Origin: Schleiferilactobacillus perolens DSM 12744
Lineage (GTDB): Bacteria; Bacillota; Bacilli; Lactobacillales; Lactobacillaceae
DNA: 64,000 bases
Direction: 5' to 3'
Assembly: GCF_001435585.1 (NCBI RefSeq)
Contig: NZ_AZEC01000002.1
Coordinates: forward strand, 152,879-216,878
Shown here: one piece after another, positions 15,377-23,626 of the stretch
Position numbering within the stretch: the first letter of the stretch is position 1
Layout of the letters: each line of letters begins with the position of its first letter
Position numbers and translations under genes: made by a program
The notes under the pieces: model-generated
Databases searched by the model: none
Told to the model about the DNA's origin: nothing
What the model saw: only the letters and a program-made list of their open reading frames with translations

Positions 15377-18007
15377 CTACAACCATTCACCTGTTCGCCG
15401 TACATAGATCGACTTGGCGATTTCCACAGTCAATAAGTAGGCCAAAATAATCACGGCGACCACAGGCCAGTAAAGCCATGGTAAATGACCAAAGTCAAAG
15501 GCTGTACGTAATGGCGAAACGACCAGCAACAAGCCGACTAATAGAGCGGCTGCCGTGGACAACAGGACAACGCCACTGGCTGGCGTTCGCAAACTGGGCA
15601 CATGGCGTGTCCGGAACACATGAACGATCAAAGCCTGGGTAAACAGTCCTTCGATGAACCACCCTGCTTGGAACAGGTGCTGCCAGGGGATGCTGGCGGC
15701 ATGGGCACCCACGCCAAGGCCGAACCACAAGAACGCAAAGGTCAGGACATCGAAAATCGATGAGAGGGGGCCAAACAATACCGTATACCGAAATAGCCCT
15801 TCCGCCCGCCAAGGCGTGGGATTAGCCAATGTCTCATCATCGACGTTATCCCATGGGATCGCCATTTGGGCGGTGTCGTAAATCAAGTTTTGTACCAGTA
15901 GTTGGATCGAGAGCATCGGTAAAAACGGCAAGAAAATGCTAGCAATCAGGACAGATAAGGCATTCCCAAAATTAGACGACACCGTCATCTTGATATATTT
16001 CATGGCGTTGGCGTAAACCCGCCTGCCTTCTAAAATGCCATCTTCTAAAACCAACAGGCTTTTTTCTAGAAGAATAATACCGCTGACTTCCTTCGTAATA
16101 TCCGCCGCAGTATCCACGGATATTCCGACATCAGCCTGTCGTAAAGCGGGGGCGTCATTGATGCCATCACCCATGAAGCCAACCGTGTGGCCATGGCCTT
16201 TCATTACGTTGATGATGCGCGCTTTTTGTACTGGATTCAGCTTTACAAATAAATCATGGGTTCCCACGGCTTTGGCCAGGTCAGAATCAGCCAAGTCATC
16301 CACATCGTTTCCTTGCAGAACTGCCGGATTAGTAATACCCACTTGACGAGCGACGGTTTGGGTAATCACGGCATTGTCTCCAGTTAAAATTTTGACGTGC
16401 ACACCATGATCATTCAGCAACTGGATGGCTTCCTTGGCATCTGGTTTTGCCGGATCAAGGAAACCCACAAATCCAGCAATAATCATGTCATGTTCGTCGG
16501 CCACAGAATAAATACTTTGTTCATGGACATCCATGCGATATGCCACGGCGATGACCCGCATGCCTTCTTCATTGAGGTGATCATTCGTGGCAATCAAGCG
16601 GTCGTGCAGCGCCCCAGTCATTGGCGTCACCTGACCATTGATCAGGACATAATCGGAGACTTGAATCATTTCTTCGAAAGCACCTTTAGTAATCATCCAC
16701 TGATGCTTATCATTTTCGACCACCACAGTTAAGCGGCGGCGATCAAAATCGAACGGAATTTCATCGATCTTATTGAGATCATCTGGTATTTCAGCCTGTT
16801 CCGTGTGATGTTTTTGCATGTAATCAATAACCGCCTGGTCCATTAAATTGCGCCAACCAGTCTGATAATTGGAATTCATGTACGCCAACCGTAAAACAGA
16901 GTCATCTTTTTCACCCAGTGCATCGACATACTGCATGACGACAACTCGATCCTCGGTAATCGTCCCGGTTTTATCGGTAAAAAGCGTGTCGATCGCGCCA
17001 AGATTTTGGATGGCATGGAGACTCTTCACGATCACTTTCTTCTTGCCCATGGCCAGGGCGCCCTTAGCCAGATTGCTATTCACAATCATGGGCAGCATTT
17101 CTGGTGTGAGCCCGACCGCTACAGCAATCGCAAAGAAGAATGCCTGGGACCAGTCATGCTTAGTCAACCCGTTAATCAAAAAGACAATCGGTACGAGAAT
17201 CATCATCATGGCGATGAGGAACCGGCTGATTTGCCGCATACCAGTATCAAAGTTGCTGGGACCATGATGCTCACTGGCACTTTCCGCGATATCACCAAAG
17301 AAAGTAGCCGGACCAGTCTTTACAATAACGGCCAATCCAGAACCAGATAAGACATCGGTACCCATATAGACTAAATTAGGATAATCAAAGGCAGTGGCCT
17401 CGTCACTTAAGCGATCTACATCAAACTCTGCTTTTTTCTCCACCGGCATGGCCTCACCGGTCAGTGAAGACTGATTAACGAATAAGTCTTTGGTTTTAAG
17501 CAAGATAGCGTCTGCAGGAATCATGTCGCCAGTGGTCAAATTGACCACGTCGCCCGGGACCACTTCGTCCATGGAAATTTCCCGGGTTAATCCATCCCGA
17601 GTTACTGCCGTCGTATTTTGAATCAATTTTGTCAAAGCGGCACTAGCCTTTTGCGAACGGTATTCTTGGGTAAACCGAATGCTCACCGACAACAAGATCA
17701 TAATGGCCATGACAATTGCCCCGTCCCGATCGTTAGTCAAGGCGGACACAATCATTAAAAATAGCAGGACGTATACAAATGGGTCGTTAAATGCGCCGAG
17801 CAGCATCCGATAGGCTGGTAACGTATTTTGTGAGCGAACCGTATTCTTGCCGTATTGGATCTGCCGCTTTTGTACTTCAGCCTCATCTAAACCGCTGATC
17901 CGGCTTTGGAGTTGGCTGAAAATTTGCTCGTGACTTTCTAAACTGAATTGCTTTAATTCTGCTTGCTTGGCAGCAGCAAGGGTGGTTTGGTTTTTTTTAA
18001 TAAACAA
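15377..18007 (-). CDS. mgtA: Mg2+-importing P-type ATPase
   Basis: P-IIIB ATPase that imports Mg2+, about 876 residues. It has ten predicted membrane helices. The actuator-domain motif is SSLTGEAMPVEK; the phosphorylation site DKTGTITED is near residue 345; the hinge is GHTVGFMGDGINDAPALRQADVGISVD; and the C-terminal PWDNVDDETL motif is typical of the family. I chose TTG at 18007, seven bases after AGAGGAG; the in-frame TTG at 18013 sits one base from that site. It is controlled by an M-box riboswitch with an intrinsic terminator, and a small reading frame lies in the leader (18055-18153). Confidence 0.95.
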   Translation of the reverse strand: MFIKKNQTTLAAAKQAELKQFSLESHEQIFSQLQSRISGLDEAEVQKRQIQYGKNTVRSQNTLPAYRMLLGAFNDPFVYVLLFLMIVSALTNDRDGAIVMAIMILLSVSIRFTQEYRSQKASAALTKLIQNTTAVTRDGLTREISMDEVVPGDVVNLTTGDMIPADAILLKTKDLFVNQSSLTGEAMPVEKKAEFDVDRLSDEATAFDYPNLVYMGTDVLSGSGLAVIVKTGPATFFGDIAESASEHHGPSNFDTGMRQISRFLIAMMMILVPIVFLINGLTKHDWSQAFFFAIAVAVGLTPEMLPMIVNSNLAKGALAMGKKKVIVKSLHAIQNLGAIDTLFTDKTGTITEDRVVVMQYVDALGEKDDSVLRLAYMNSNYQTGWRNLMDQAVIDYMQKHHTEQAEIPDDLNKIDEIPFDFDRRRLTVVVENDKHQWMITKGAFEEMIQVSDYVLINGQVTPMTGALHDRLIATNDHLNEEGMRVIAVAYRMDVHEQSIYSVADEHDMIIAGFVGFLDPAKPDAKEAIQLLNDHGVHVKILTGDNAVITQTVARQVGITNPAVLQGNDVDDLADSDLAKAVGTHDLFVKLNPVQKARIINVMKGHGHTVGFMGDGINDAPALRQADVGISVDTAADITKEVSGIILLEKSLLVLEDGILEGRRVYANAMKYIKMTVSSNFGNALSVLIASIFLPFLPMLSIQLLVQNLIYDTAQMAIPWDNVDDETLANPTPWRAEGLFRYTVLFGPLSSIFDVLTFAFLWFGLGVGAHAASIPWQHLFQAGWFIEGLFTQALIVHVFRTRHVPSLRTPASGVVLLSTAAALLVGLLLVVSPLRTAFDFGHLPWLYWPVVAVIILAYLLTVEIAKSIYVRRTGEWL

Positions 18008-18042
18008 TGTCAAACTCCTCTCTTATTGCGCAAGGAAGTTTG

Positions 18043-18084
18043 GCCGTCATCCATTTACCTTAGCGGCTGCCACGGGATGGCGGC
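18043..18084 (-). promoter_or_regulatory. Hairpin spanning the end of the mgtA leader ORF
   Basis: GCCGCCATCC (18075-18084) pairs with GGATGACGGC (18043-18052) with one mismatch. The 22-nt loop carries the last codons of the leader frame, and the stop codon (18055-18057) lies 2 bases from the 3' arm. No U-tract follows, so it is not an intrinsic terminator. It lies about 25 bases upstream of the mgtA ribosome-binding site. Confidence 0.5.
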
Positions 18085-18153
18085 AAAAATGAAGCTTCTC
18101 CTGCGCGGTCTATCATCCGGGTCAGCAGGGGAAGGTAAGGATTCATGTTTCAT
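18055..18153 (-). CDS. Candidate mgtA leader peptide (32 residues, Asp/Pro- and Arg-rich)
   Basis: A short frame lies between the M-box terminator and mgtA. Its ATG at 18153 is preceded by AAAGG and GGTGA, and it ends with TAA about 50 bases before the mgtA start. The peptide has the run PSPADPDDRPRRRSF and ends PWQPLR. Enterobacterial MgtL (also upstream of mgtA) has an acidic/proline stretch followed by PRRR. Such acidic-Pro nascent chains can destabilise the ribosome at low Mg2+, so a regulatory uORF is plausible. The resemblance is in composition, not proven homology; chance coding is possible. Confidence 0.5.
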   Translation of the reverse strand: MKHESLPSPADPDDRPRRRSFIFAAIPWQPLR

Positions 18154-18232
18154 TTTGGTCACCATCCTTTCATCGATTAATTTAATTGGGCCGTGTCGTT
18201 GACTGTTTATTTGGCAGCCAAATTGATCCACG

Positions 18233-18262
18233 AAAAAAGGTGTGCTCCCGTTCGAGCACACC
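18233..18262 (-). terminator. Riboswitch-controlled terminator upstream of mgtA
   Basis: Nine-base-pair stem GGTGTGCTC / GAGCACACC with a GAACGG loop, followed by six U. It begins a few bases after the M-box aptamer and is its expression platform: high Mg2+ should favour this hairpin and stop transcription before mgtA. Confidence 0.9.
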
Positions 18263-18267
18263 AAAAA

Positions 18268-18445
18268 TGAGATGTCCCGACGTTGAGCTTTAGCACTGTA
18301 TGACGTAGAAATTGATCTTTCAGCTGCATTAGGAAAAGCCTTCATCAGCAGTTCCAGTTGACTCGTTGGCATCTCTCGATGTTTCTGAGCAGTAGCATTT
18401 GTCCATACAGGAGCCTCACCTAACAGGGTACGGCGATCCAATTGA
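18268..18445 (-). promoter_or_regulatory. M-box (ykoK) magnesium riboswitch
   Basis: The RNA contains the M-box core almost letter for letter: TTAGGTGAGGCTCCTGTATG (18404-18423), then GCTACTGCTCA, GATGCCAACG and GTCAACTGG, then TAATGCAGCTG, and CATACAGTGCTAAAGCTC near the 3' end. This family binds Mg2+ and controls mgtA/mgtE genes in Gram-positive bacteria. It starts just after a consensus promoter and is followed by an intrinsic terminator. Ends are approximate. A 171-codon frame reading through it is not a gene. Confidence 0.95.
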
Positions 18446-18457
18446 TCTAGCTCTTTA

Positions 18458-18486
18458 AGTATACGGAAGGCACAGATGCCTGTCAA
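18458..18486 (-). promoter_or_regulatory. Promoter of the M-box/mgtA transcript
   Basis: Consensus TTGACA - 17 bp - TATACT on the minus strand. The start point would be near 18450, giving an mRNA leader of about 440 nt before mgtA. Confidence 0.9.
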
Positions 18487-18550
18487 CCGACACAGAAAGA
18501 CACAGTTTGTGGTACCATATTCTTTGATTCTAAGTATGGAGGTTAAATTA

Positions 18551-19105
18551 GTGATATTGATGAAAGACATCGTCCGGGATGGCGATCCGGTGCTGCGCGC
18601 GGTCGCTCAACCAGTCGCCTTCCCTCTCAGTGCAGAAGACAAAAAATTAGCTGACGACATGATGGAATATTTGGTCAATAGTCAGGACCCAGAAATTGCT
18701 AAAAAACATCAACTCCGGGCAGGCGTTGGCCTGGCTGCTCCTCAAGTTGGTGTGTCGATCAAAATGGCCGCCGTGCTCGTACCTGGTGACGACGGTAAAA
18801 TATTACTTAAAGAGGTCTTATGCAATCCCGTGATCGTCCGTGAATCGGTCAAACCCGCTGCCTTGGCAGAAGGCGAAGGTTGTTTGTCCGTTGATGAGGA
18901 TATCCCTGGATATGTAGTCCGTCACGACCGGATTACCATTCAGTATCAAAATGTGGCTGGTGAAAAGAAGAGTATTCGGGTGAAAGATTATCCTGCAATC
19001 GTGTGTCAGCACGAAATTGACCACTTGAACGGTCATTTGTTCTATGATCATATTAATAAAAAAAATCCCTTCTCGATTGCTCCCGATGCCGTCATCGTTC
19101 AGTAA
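18551..19105 (+). CDS. def: Peptide deformylase
   Basis: Fe2+-dependent enzyme that removes the N-formyl group from new proteins, about 184 residues. The three deformylase motifs are [10 protein letters not shown] (58-67), EGCLSVDED with the metal Cys at about 111, and [14 protein letters not shown] with the two His and catalytic Glu (about 154-158). Insertions between the motifs match type II Gram-positive enzymes. The start is GTG at 18551, eight bases after GGAGG; the ATG at 18560 lies too far away. It is divergent from mgtA and ends at a bidirectional terminator. Confidence 0.95.
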   Translation: MILMKDIVRDGDPVLRAVAQPVAFPLSAEDKKLADDMMEYLVNSQDPEIAKKHQLRAGVGLAAPQVGVSIKMAAVLVPGDDGKILLKEVLCNPVIVRESVKPAALAEGEGCLSVDEDIPGYVVRHDRITIQYQNVAGEKKSIRVKDYPAIVCQHEIDHLNGHLFYDHINKKNPFSIAPDAVIVQ

Positions 19106-19125
19106 TCAGTGTCATGAGGATACAC

Positions 19126-19154
19126 AAAAAGCCGCTTACAGCGGCTTTTTGTTT
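19126..19154. terminator. Bidirectional terminator between def and the ABC exporter
   Basis: AAAAAGCCGC - TTACA - GCGGCTTTTT: a 10-bp stem, including A-T pairs, with U-tracts on both strands. It serves def (plus) and the exporter operon (minus), which converge here. Confidence 0.9.
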
Positions 19155-19158
19155 GCCC

Positions 19159-20931
19159 TTATTCGCTATCTGCCAAAGAATCGGCATCCGCAAACTGTGA
19201 ATTATACAATCGTGCATAGAAACCGTTAGCGGCGAGGAGTGAATCGTGGGTACCTTGTTCAATGATGTGACCATGGCGCATGACCAGAATTAAATCTGCA
19301 TTACGAATGGTCGACAAACGATGGGCGATCACAAAACTGGTGCGATGGGCCATCACCCGGTCCATCGCTTTTTGCAACAGTAATTCCAAGCGAGTATCGA
19401 CTGAACTGGTCGCTTCGTCCAAGATCATCATCGGTGGGTTCTTGATCACAGCTCGGGCAATGGTCAACAATTGCTTTTGCCCTTGGGAAACATTATCTGC
19501 GTCTTCCGAAATCATCATCTGATACCCGTCTGGCAGGGTATGGATAAAGTGATCCACATTGGCCGTTTTGGCTGCCTCGACTACCTCGTATTCGTCAGCG
19601 TCTAACCGGCCAAACCGAATGTTATCTGCTACAGTGCCATGGTAAAGCCAAGCGTCCTGCAGCACCATCCCGAATTGGTTGCGCAATTCCTGCCGGGGCA
19701 TGGCGCGAACATCGATGCCATCCACGAGAATTTGTCCAGAATCAATGTCGTAAAAACGCAAAAGCAAATTGATCATCGTGGTTTTCCCAGCACCGGTGGG
19801 GCCAACAATAGCCACGGTTTGTCCCGGCTCAGCGACAAAATTTAGATCTTCAATCAATGGCACATCAGGTCGATACCGGAAAGACACGTGTTTGAACTCG
19901 ACGCGGCCCTGTTTGGCAGCGGGCAGTTTCGTCGTCCCGCTATCATCTTCGGGGGTTTCATTCAAAATAGTAAATACCCGTTTTGTTGCGGCGGCAGCGG
20001 ATTGGAAAACAGCCGACAATTGTGTAAGTGATGATAGCGGCTGATTGACTTGCCAAATGTATTGGACAAAAGCCTGCAAATTACCCAATGGGATTTGCCC
20101 ACTGAGTACGTTCAATCCACCCAATGTTGCCGCGGCGGCGTAACTCAAGCTGGCGGTAAAGCCCACCAAAGGACTCATCATGCCGGAAATAAAAGCCGCT
20201 CGAAAGCCCTTGGCAGCCAGGCGATGGTTTGCAGTGGCAAATTTCTTTTCGGCGTCTTCCTCTTGACCAAATAACTTGATCACTGTAAACCCAGTGAATG
20301 ACTCCTGCACTGTGCCATTCAAGTCCCCTAACGCGTTTTGTTGGGCCTGGAAGAATGGTTGACTCCGACGGACCACCAGGCGAGAAATAATAAACGACGC
20401 GGGCAGCATCCACAGCATAATCGTGGCCATCAGCCAATTGATGCGGTACATCATGAAGACCGCCAACGCGATTCCAATAATGGAGGTGACCACTTGGATT
20501 ACCCCTTGTTGCAGGGCATTGGTAATGGCATCCACATCATTGGTCACTCGAGAAAGCAAATTACCCTGCGTATGATCATCGAAAAACCGTACCGGCAGCC
20601 GGTTCAGTTGGTCGCTTAAGGCCCGCCGTAAATCGCGGGTTGCTCGCTGCACCGCAATCGTCATCCAATAGGTGGATAGAAACAGCGTGATTTGGTAAAT
20701 CAAGGCATTGCCCAGCATGGCGACGACAACTTTGCCCACATAGGGTAGATCAATCGCCGCATGGGCCGCCACGTTTTCACCAATCCGGGTCACAGCTAGG
20801 CCCATGATAACTGGCCACACCGCATTACTGACAACAGAAACCAAAGTCGCCGCTAATGCGCCAAAGAAGAACAAACGATAGGGCCGAATATAACGGAATA
20901 ACCGTCTTAATGTAATTAATCCACGGCTCAT
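19159..20931 (-). CDS. ABC exporter half-transporter, second subunit
   Basis: Type IV ABC exporter with a fused membrane domain (six helices, residues 1-310) and nucleotide-binding domain, 590 residues. Walker A is GPTGAGKTT, the signature is VSQGQ instead of LSGGQ, and Walker B with catalytic Glu is MMILDEATSSVD; the switch His is in FVIAHRLSTI. It starts by ATGA overlap with the gene at 20928-22655, forming a heterodimer like bacillar YheI/YheH or lactococcal LmrC/LmrD. The substrate is unknown; multidrug export is the usual guess. Confidence 0.9.
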   Translation of the reverse strand: MSRGLITLRRLFRYIRPYRLFFFGALAATLVSVVSNAVWPVIMGLAVTRIGENVAAHAAIDLPYVGKVVVAMLGNALIYQITLFLSTYWMTIAVQRATRDLRRALSDQLNRLPVRFFDDHTQGNLLSRVTNDVDAITNALQQGVIQVVTSIIGIALAVFMMYRINWLMATIMLWMLPASFIISRLVVRRSQPFFQAQQNALGDLNGTVQESFTGFTVIKLFGQEEDAEKKFATANHRLAAKGFRAAFISGMMSPLVGFTASLSYAAAATLGGLNVLSGQIPLGNLQAFVQYIWQVNQPLSSLTQLSAVFQSAAAATKRVFTILNETPEDDSGTTKLPAAKQGRVEFKHVSFRYRPDVPLIEDLNFVAEPGQTVAIVGPTGAGKTTMINLLLRFYDIDSGQILVDGIDVRAMPRQELRNQFGMVLQDAWLYHGTVADNIRFGRLDADEYEVVEAAKTANVDHFIHTLPDGYQMMISEDADNVSQGQKQLLTIARAVIKNPPMMILDEATSSVDTRLELLLQKAMDRVMAHRTSFVIAHRLSTIRNADLILVMRHGHIIEQGTHDSLLAANGFYARLYNSQFADADSLADSE

Positions 20932-22655
20932 GCTAATTCCTCCTCACTCAGTTGGGACCGGGCAATCTCTTGATAAATCGGGTTGTTTTTCATCAATTCA
21001 TCGTGGGTACCCATCCCCACCAGGTCACCGTTGTCCAACACCACTATTCTGTCCGCATGGCGAATGGTGGACACCCGTTGGGCTACGATAAACACGATGG
21101 CCGCTTGCGTCACTTGTTGTAAATTGGCCCGCAGTTCTGCATCAGTCTGGTAATCCAGTGCTGAAAAGCTGTCATCGAAAATATAAATGTCGGGGCGCCG
21201 GACAATCGCCCGAGCAATCGCCAACCGCTGCTTTTGCCCACCGGAAAGGTTAGCGCCGCCTTCGGCTAGCACGGCATCCAAACCATCCTTTTGTTCAGCA
21301 ACAAAATCTTTGGCTTGGGCAATACGCAAAGCCTCCCATAAGTCATTGTCTGTAGCCGCGGGTGCCCCATAGCGTAAGTTTTCAGCGATCGTGCCCGTAA
21401 ATAAAACTGCCTTTTGTGGAACAAAACCAATTTTTTCCCGTAATGCAGCGACTTGATAATCCCGCACATCGGTACCATCCACCCAGATGTGGCCAGCATT
21501 GACGTCAAATAGGCGCGGAATCAACTGAATCAGCGTCGATTTACCGCTGCCGGTACTGCCAATAAAGGCCACCGTCTGCCCTGGTTTGGCACTGAAAGAA
21601 ATATCGCGTAATACAGGGGCTTCGCTGCCGGGATATGCAAAATCAACATGATCAAACTCTAAACCAGGAGCAGACGACCCTTGCGTCTGACGACCATCGT
21701 GACCCTCAATCTCATTCTTCGCAGTTAATAACTCCCCGATTCGCTGCGCAGACACAGCAGCCCGCGGATACATCATAAATACGCTCGCAAACATAATGAA
21801 CGAAAAAAGAACATGGAAGATGTATTCAATGAACGCAATTAAAGAGCCGACTGCTAACTGGCCCTGGCCAATGGCCACTGCACCTTGCCAGATAATGACC
21901 CCCGTAATCACATTGAGCACCATAGAAAATCCAGGTTGAGCAAAAGCCATCAACGTGAACAACTTAATGGAACTATTGGCGTAGGCATCATTCACTTCGC
22001 CAAAGCGGGATTGTTCAAATTTTTCCCGAACGAATGCCCGAATAACCCGAATACCGCTCAATTGCTCCCGCATCCGGCCGTTAATGGCGTCCAAGTTGCG
22101 CTGCTGACGCTGGGACAAAGGCTTAGAGAGGTACGCTATCAGCCATACCCCCAACAAGAGCAGCGGAATCCCAATGAAAACCATCCAGGATAAACGGGGA
22201 CTGGTTTGTACGATTAAGAATGCACTGGCCACCATCATCATGGGGGTCATAAAACCAGTCCGTAAGATCATCTGTAAAAACGTCATGATCTGGTAAGCAT
22301 CATTAGTCGTTCGCGTAATTAAGGATGCGGTTCCGACCGCATTATGTTCCTTGTTAGAAAAACGGATCGTCCGGGCAAAAATGTCGTCCCGCATATCTCG
22401 CACCACATTGGTCGTAATTCGGCTCGCAAAATAAGCCAAGCCAATTAACCCGATCAAACCAATCAGAGCCACCACCACCATCATGGCCCCATAGAACCAA
22501 ATCGGTCCGGCCTGGCGGCGGCTGATCCCTTTGTCGATCATTTGGGCTAAGAGGGTCGGCAGACCCAGCTCCAAAATAATGAACCCAAAAACACAAATAA
22601 AATTGCCTAGTAATAGGCGTTTGTACCGCAGTACGTACTGTAACATCAAGCGCAA
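20928..22655 (-). CDS. ABC exporter half-transporter, first subunit (degenerate ATP site)
   Basis: Partner of the downstream exporter gene, 575 residues: six-helix membrane domain, then an ATPase domain. Walker A is GSTGSGKST and the signature LSGGQ is canonical. Walker B reads IYIFDDSFSALD, so the catalytic Glu is Asp and the switch region is FIVAQRVSTI (Gln for His). These changes mark the non-hydrolytic site of heterodimeric exporters. The start is TTG at 22655, eight bases after AGGAG; ATG at 22646 lies 17 bases away. Confidence 0.9.
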   Translation of the reverse strand: MRLMLQYVLRYKRLLLGNFICVFGFIILELGLPTLLAQMIDKGISRRQAGPIWFYGAMMVVVALIGLIGLIGLAYFASRITTNVVRDMRDDIFARTIRFSNKEHNAVGTASLITRTTNDAYQIMTFLQMILRTGFMTPMMMVASAFLIVQTSPRLSWMVFIGIPLLLLGVWLIAYLSKPLSQRQQRNLDAINGRMREQLSGIRVIRAFVREKFEQSRFGEVNDAYANSSIKLFTLMAFAQPGFSMVLNVITGVIIWQGAVAIGQGQLAVGSLIAFIEYIFHVLFSFIMFASVFMMYPRAAVSAQRIGELLTAKNEIEGHDGRQTQGSSAPGLEFDHVDFAYPGSEAPVLRDISFSAKPGQTVAFIGSTGSGKSTLIQLIPRLFDVNAGHIWVDGTDVRDYQVAALREKIGFVPQKAVLFTGTIAENLRYGAPAATDNDLWEALRIAQAKDFVAEQKDGLDAVLAEGGANLSGGQKQRLAIARAIVRRPDIYIFDDSFSALDYQTDAELRANLQQVTQAAIVFIVAQRVSTIRHADRIVVLDNGDLVGMGTHDELMKNNPIYQEIARSQLSEEELA

Positions 22656-22713
22656 AGCAAACTCTCCTATCCCGGTGTTTACTCATCGGCCAGAGTCAAA
22701 CGTACCGGTTCAT

Positions 22714-23253
22714 CTATTTTTTCTCCTTCAGTGCATCTTCTTCAGCCGCGCGGGTAATATCCTGCACGTATTCAATGGTGGATTGGTTAATTTGAAACGC
22801 GACCGAAAAATGTTTCTCTTGAGCCCGCTGCCACACATCTACCACAGCAAATGGGCTAAGCCCCACGGCGGCACTCACGATTCCCATTTTGTGAGCAGCC
22901 TGATCAATGGCTGCCTGCAATTCTGCTTTGGCTTTCCCTGTATTATTCAGCGACTCGCCAGTGGCCGCAAACTCATACACCATAATGGCCTTTTGCCCCC
23001 AATCCCGGGTATGGGCAATGGGGGTGAGCGGCAAGTGTGCCTCGTGCCATTGTGTGGTGCCATCCTGCAACTGTCCCAATGCGGCATTCACGACTTGCGC
23101 AGTCACGCGACTGGTATATTGCCGCATATTGTTCATGGCGTGCCGCCGATGCCATACCCGCCGGGCATATAGCAAGGCCAGTATGAGCACGACCAATAAA
23201 ACAATGATCAGCATTATCACAACTATCGTGATCCCCTGCTTTCTCCGTTCCAA
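22714..23253 (-). CDS. Unrecognised single-pass membrane protein
   Basis: I do not recognise this 179-residue protein. It has a positive N-terminus (MERRKQG), one long hydrophobic helix at about 8-30 (IVVIMLIIVLLVVLILALLY), then RR/HRR stop-transfer residues, and a mixed soluble domain ending in Lys/Glu. The soluble part would face the cytoplasm by the positive-inside rule only if the first charged cluster were weaker, so topology is unclear. The proposed TTG start at 23253 has no ribosome-binding site, and internal GTG/ATG starts are also poor. It lies 58 bp upstream of the exporter genes on the same strand. Confidence 0.6.
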   Translation of the reverse strand: MERRKQGITIVVIMLIIVLLVVLILALLYARRVWHRRHAMNNMRQYTSRVTAQVVNAALGQLQDGTTQWHEAHLPLTPIAHTRDWGQKAIMVYEFAATGESLNNTGKAKAELQAAIDQAAHKMGIVSAAVGLSPFAVVDVWQRAQEKHFSVAFQINQSTIEYVQDITRAAEEDALKEKK

Positions 23254-23310
23254 GCGGCTGGTTATGTGACTACTTTAGCATAATCTGCTGCTCCAGGGGA
23301 ACCGATGACT

Positions 23311-23338
23311 TTGCTCCGTCCTGTATTTATGCTACAAT
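23311..23338 (+). promoter_or_regulatory. Promoter of rpoY-rnjA
   Basis: TTGCTC - 16 bp - TACAAT, with TGC before the -10 (extended -10). It lies about 72 bp upstream of the rpoY start codon. Confidence 0.7.
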
Positions 23339-23410
23339 TTTTGTTAATCGTTGATTTCTGTAATCAACCCCACGTTCGGAATGACAAACATTTTCAAAGG
23401 AGATTACCTA

Positions 23411-23623
23411 ATGATTTACAAAGTATTGTACCAACCCGACAAAGTGCAGACACCTCGCCGGGAGACGACCCGTACCCTCTATTTAGAAGCCGATAATGCG
23501 GTAGCCGCGCGCCAACTCGTTGAAACAAAGACCCCCTATAATATTGAATTCATCGAGGAACTAACCGGCAACCATTTAGCATACGAGCAAAAGAGCCCCG
23601 ACTTCAAGTTGACGGAGCTTTAA
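23411..23623 (+). CDS. rpoY: RNA polymerase epsilon subunit
   Basis: Small RNA polymerase-associated subunit of Firmicutes (formerly YkzG/DUF1447), 70 residues. The sequence [20 protein letters not shown], then [13 protein letters not shown] and the C-terminal SPDFKLTEL, is family-typical. The start at 23411 has AAAGGAG nine bases upstream; an upstream in-frame ATG has none. It lies 3 bp before rnjA, the conserved pair in this order, linking polymerase and RNase J1. Confidence 0.95.
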   Translation: MIYKVLYQPDKVQTPRRETTRTLYLEADNAVAARQLVETKTPYNIEFIEELTGNHLAYEQKSPDFKLTEL

Positions 23624-23626
23624 TAC

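Noticed and set aside
18055-18570. 171-codon minus-strand frame upstream of mgtA
   Set aside because: It reads through the promoter, the M-box and the terminator, all clearly RNA/DNA elements. Only its last 32 codons, after the terminator, have an independent start and were kept as a candidate leader peptide.
22531-23172. 213-codon plus-strand frame
   Set aside because: Antisense to the exporter 5' end and the unrecognised membrane protein; low-complexity sequence and no start signal.
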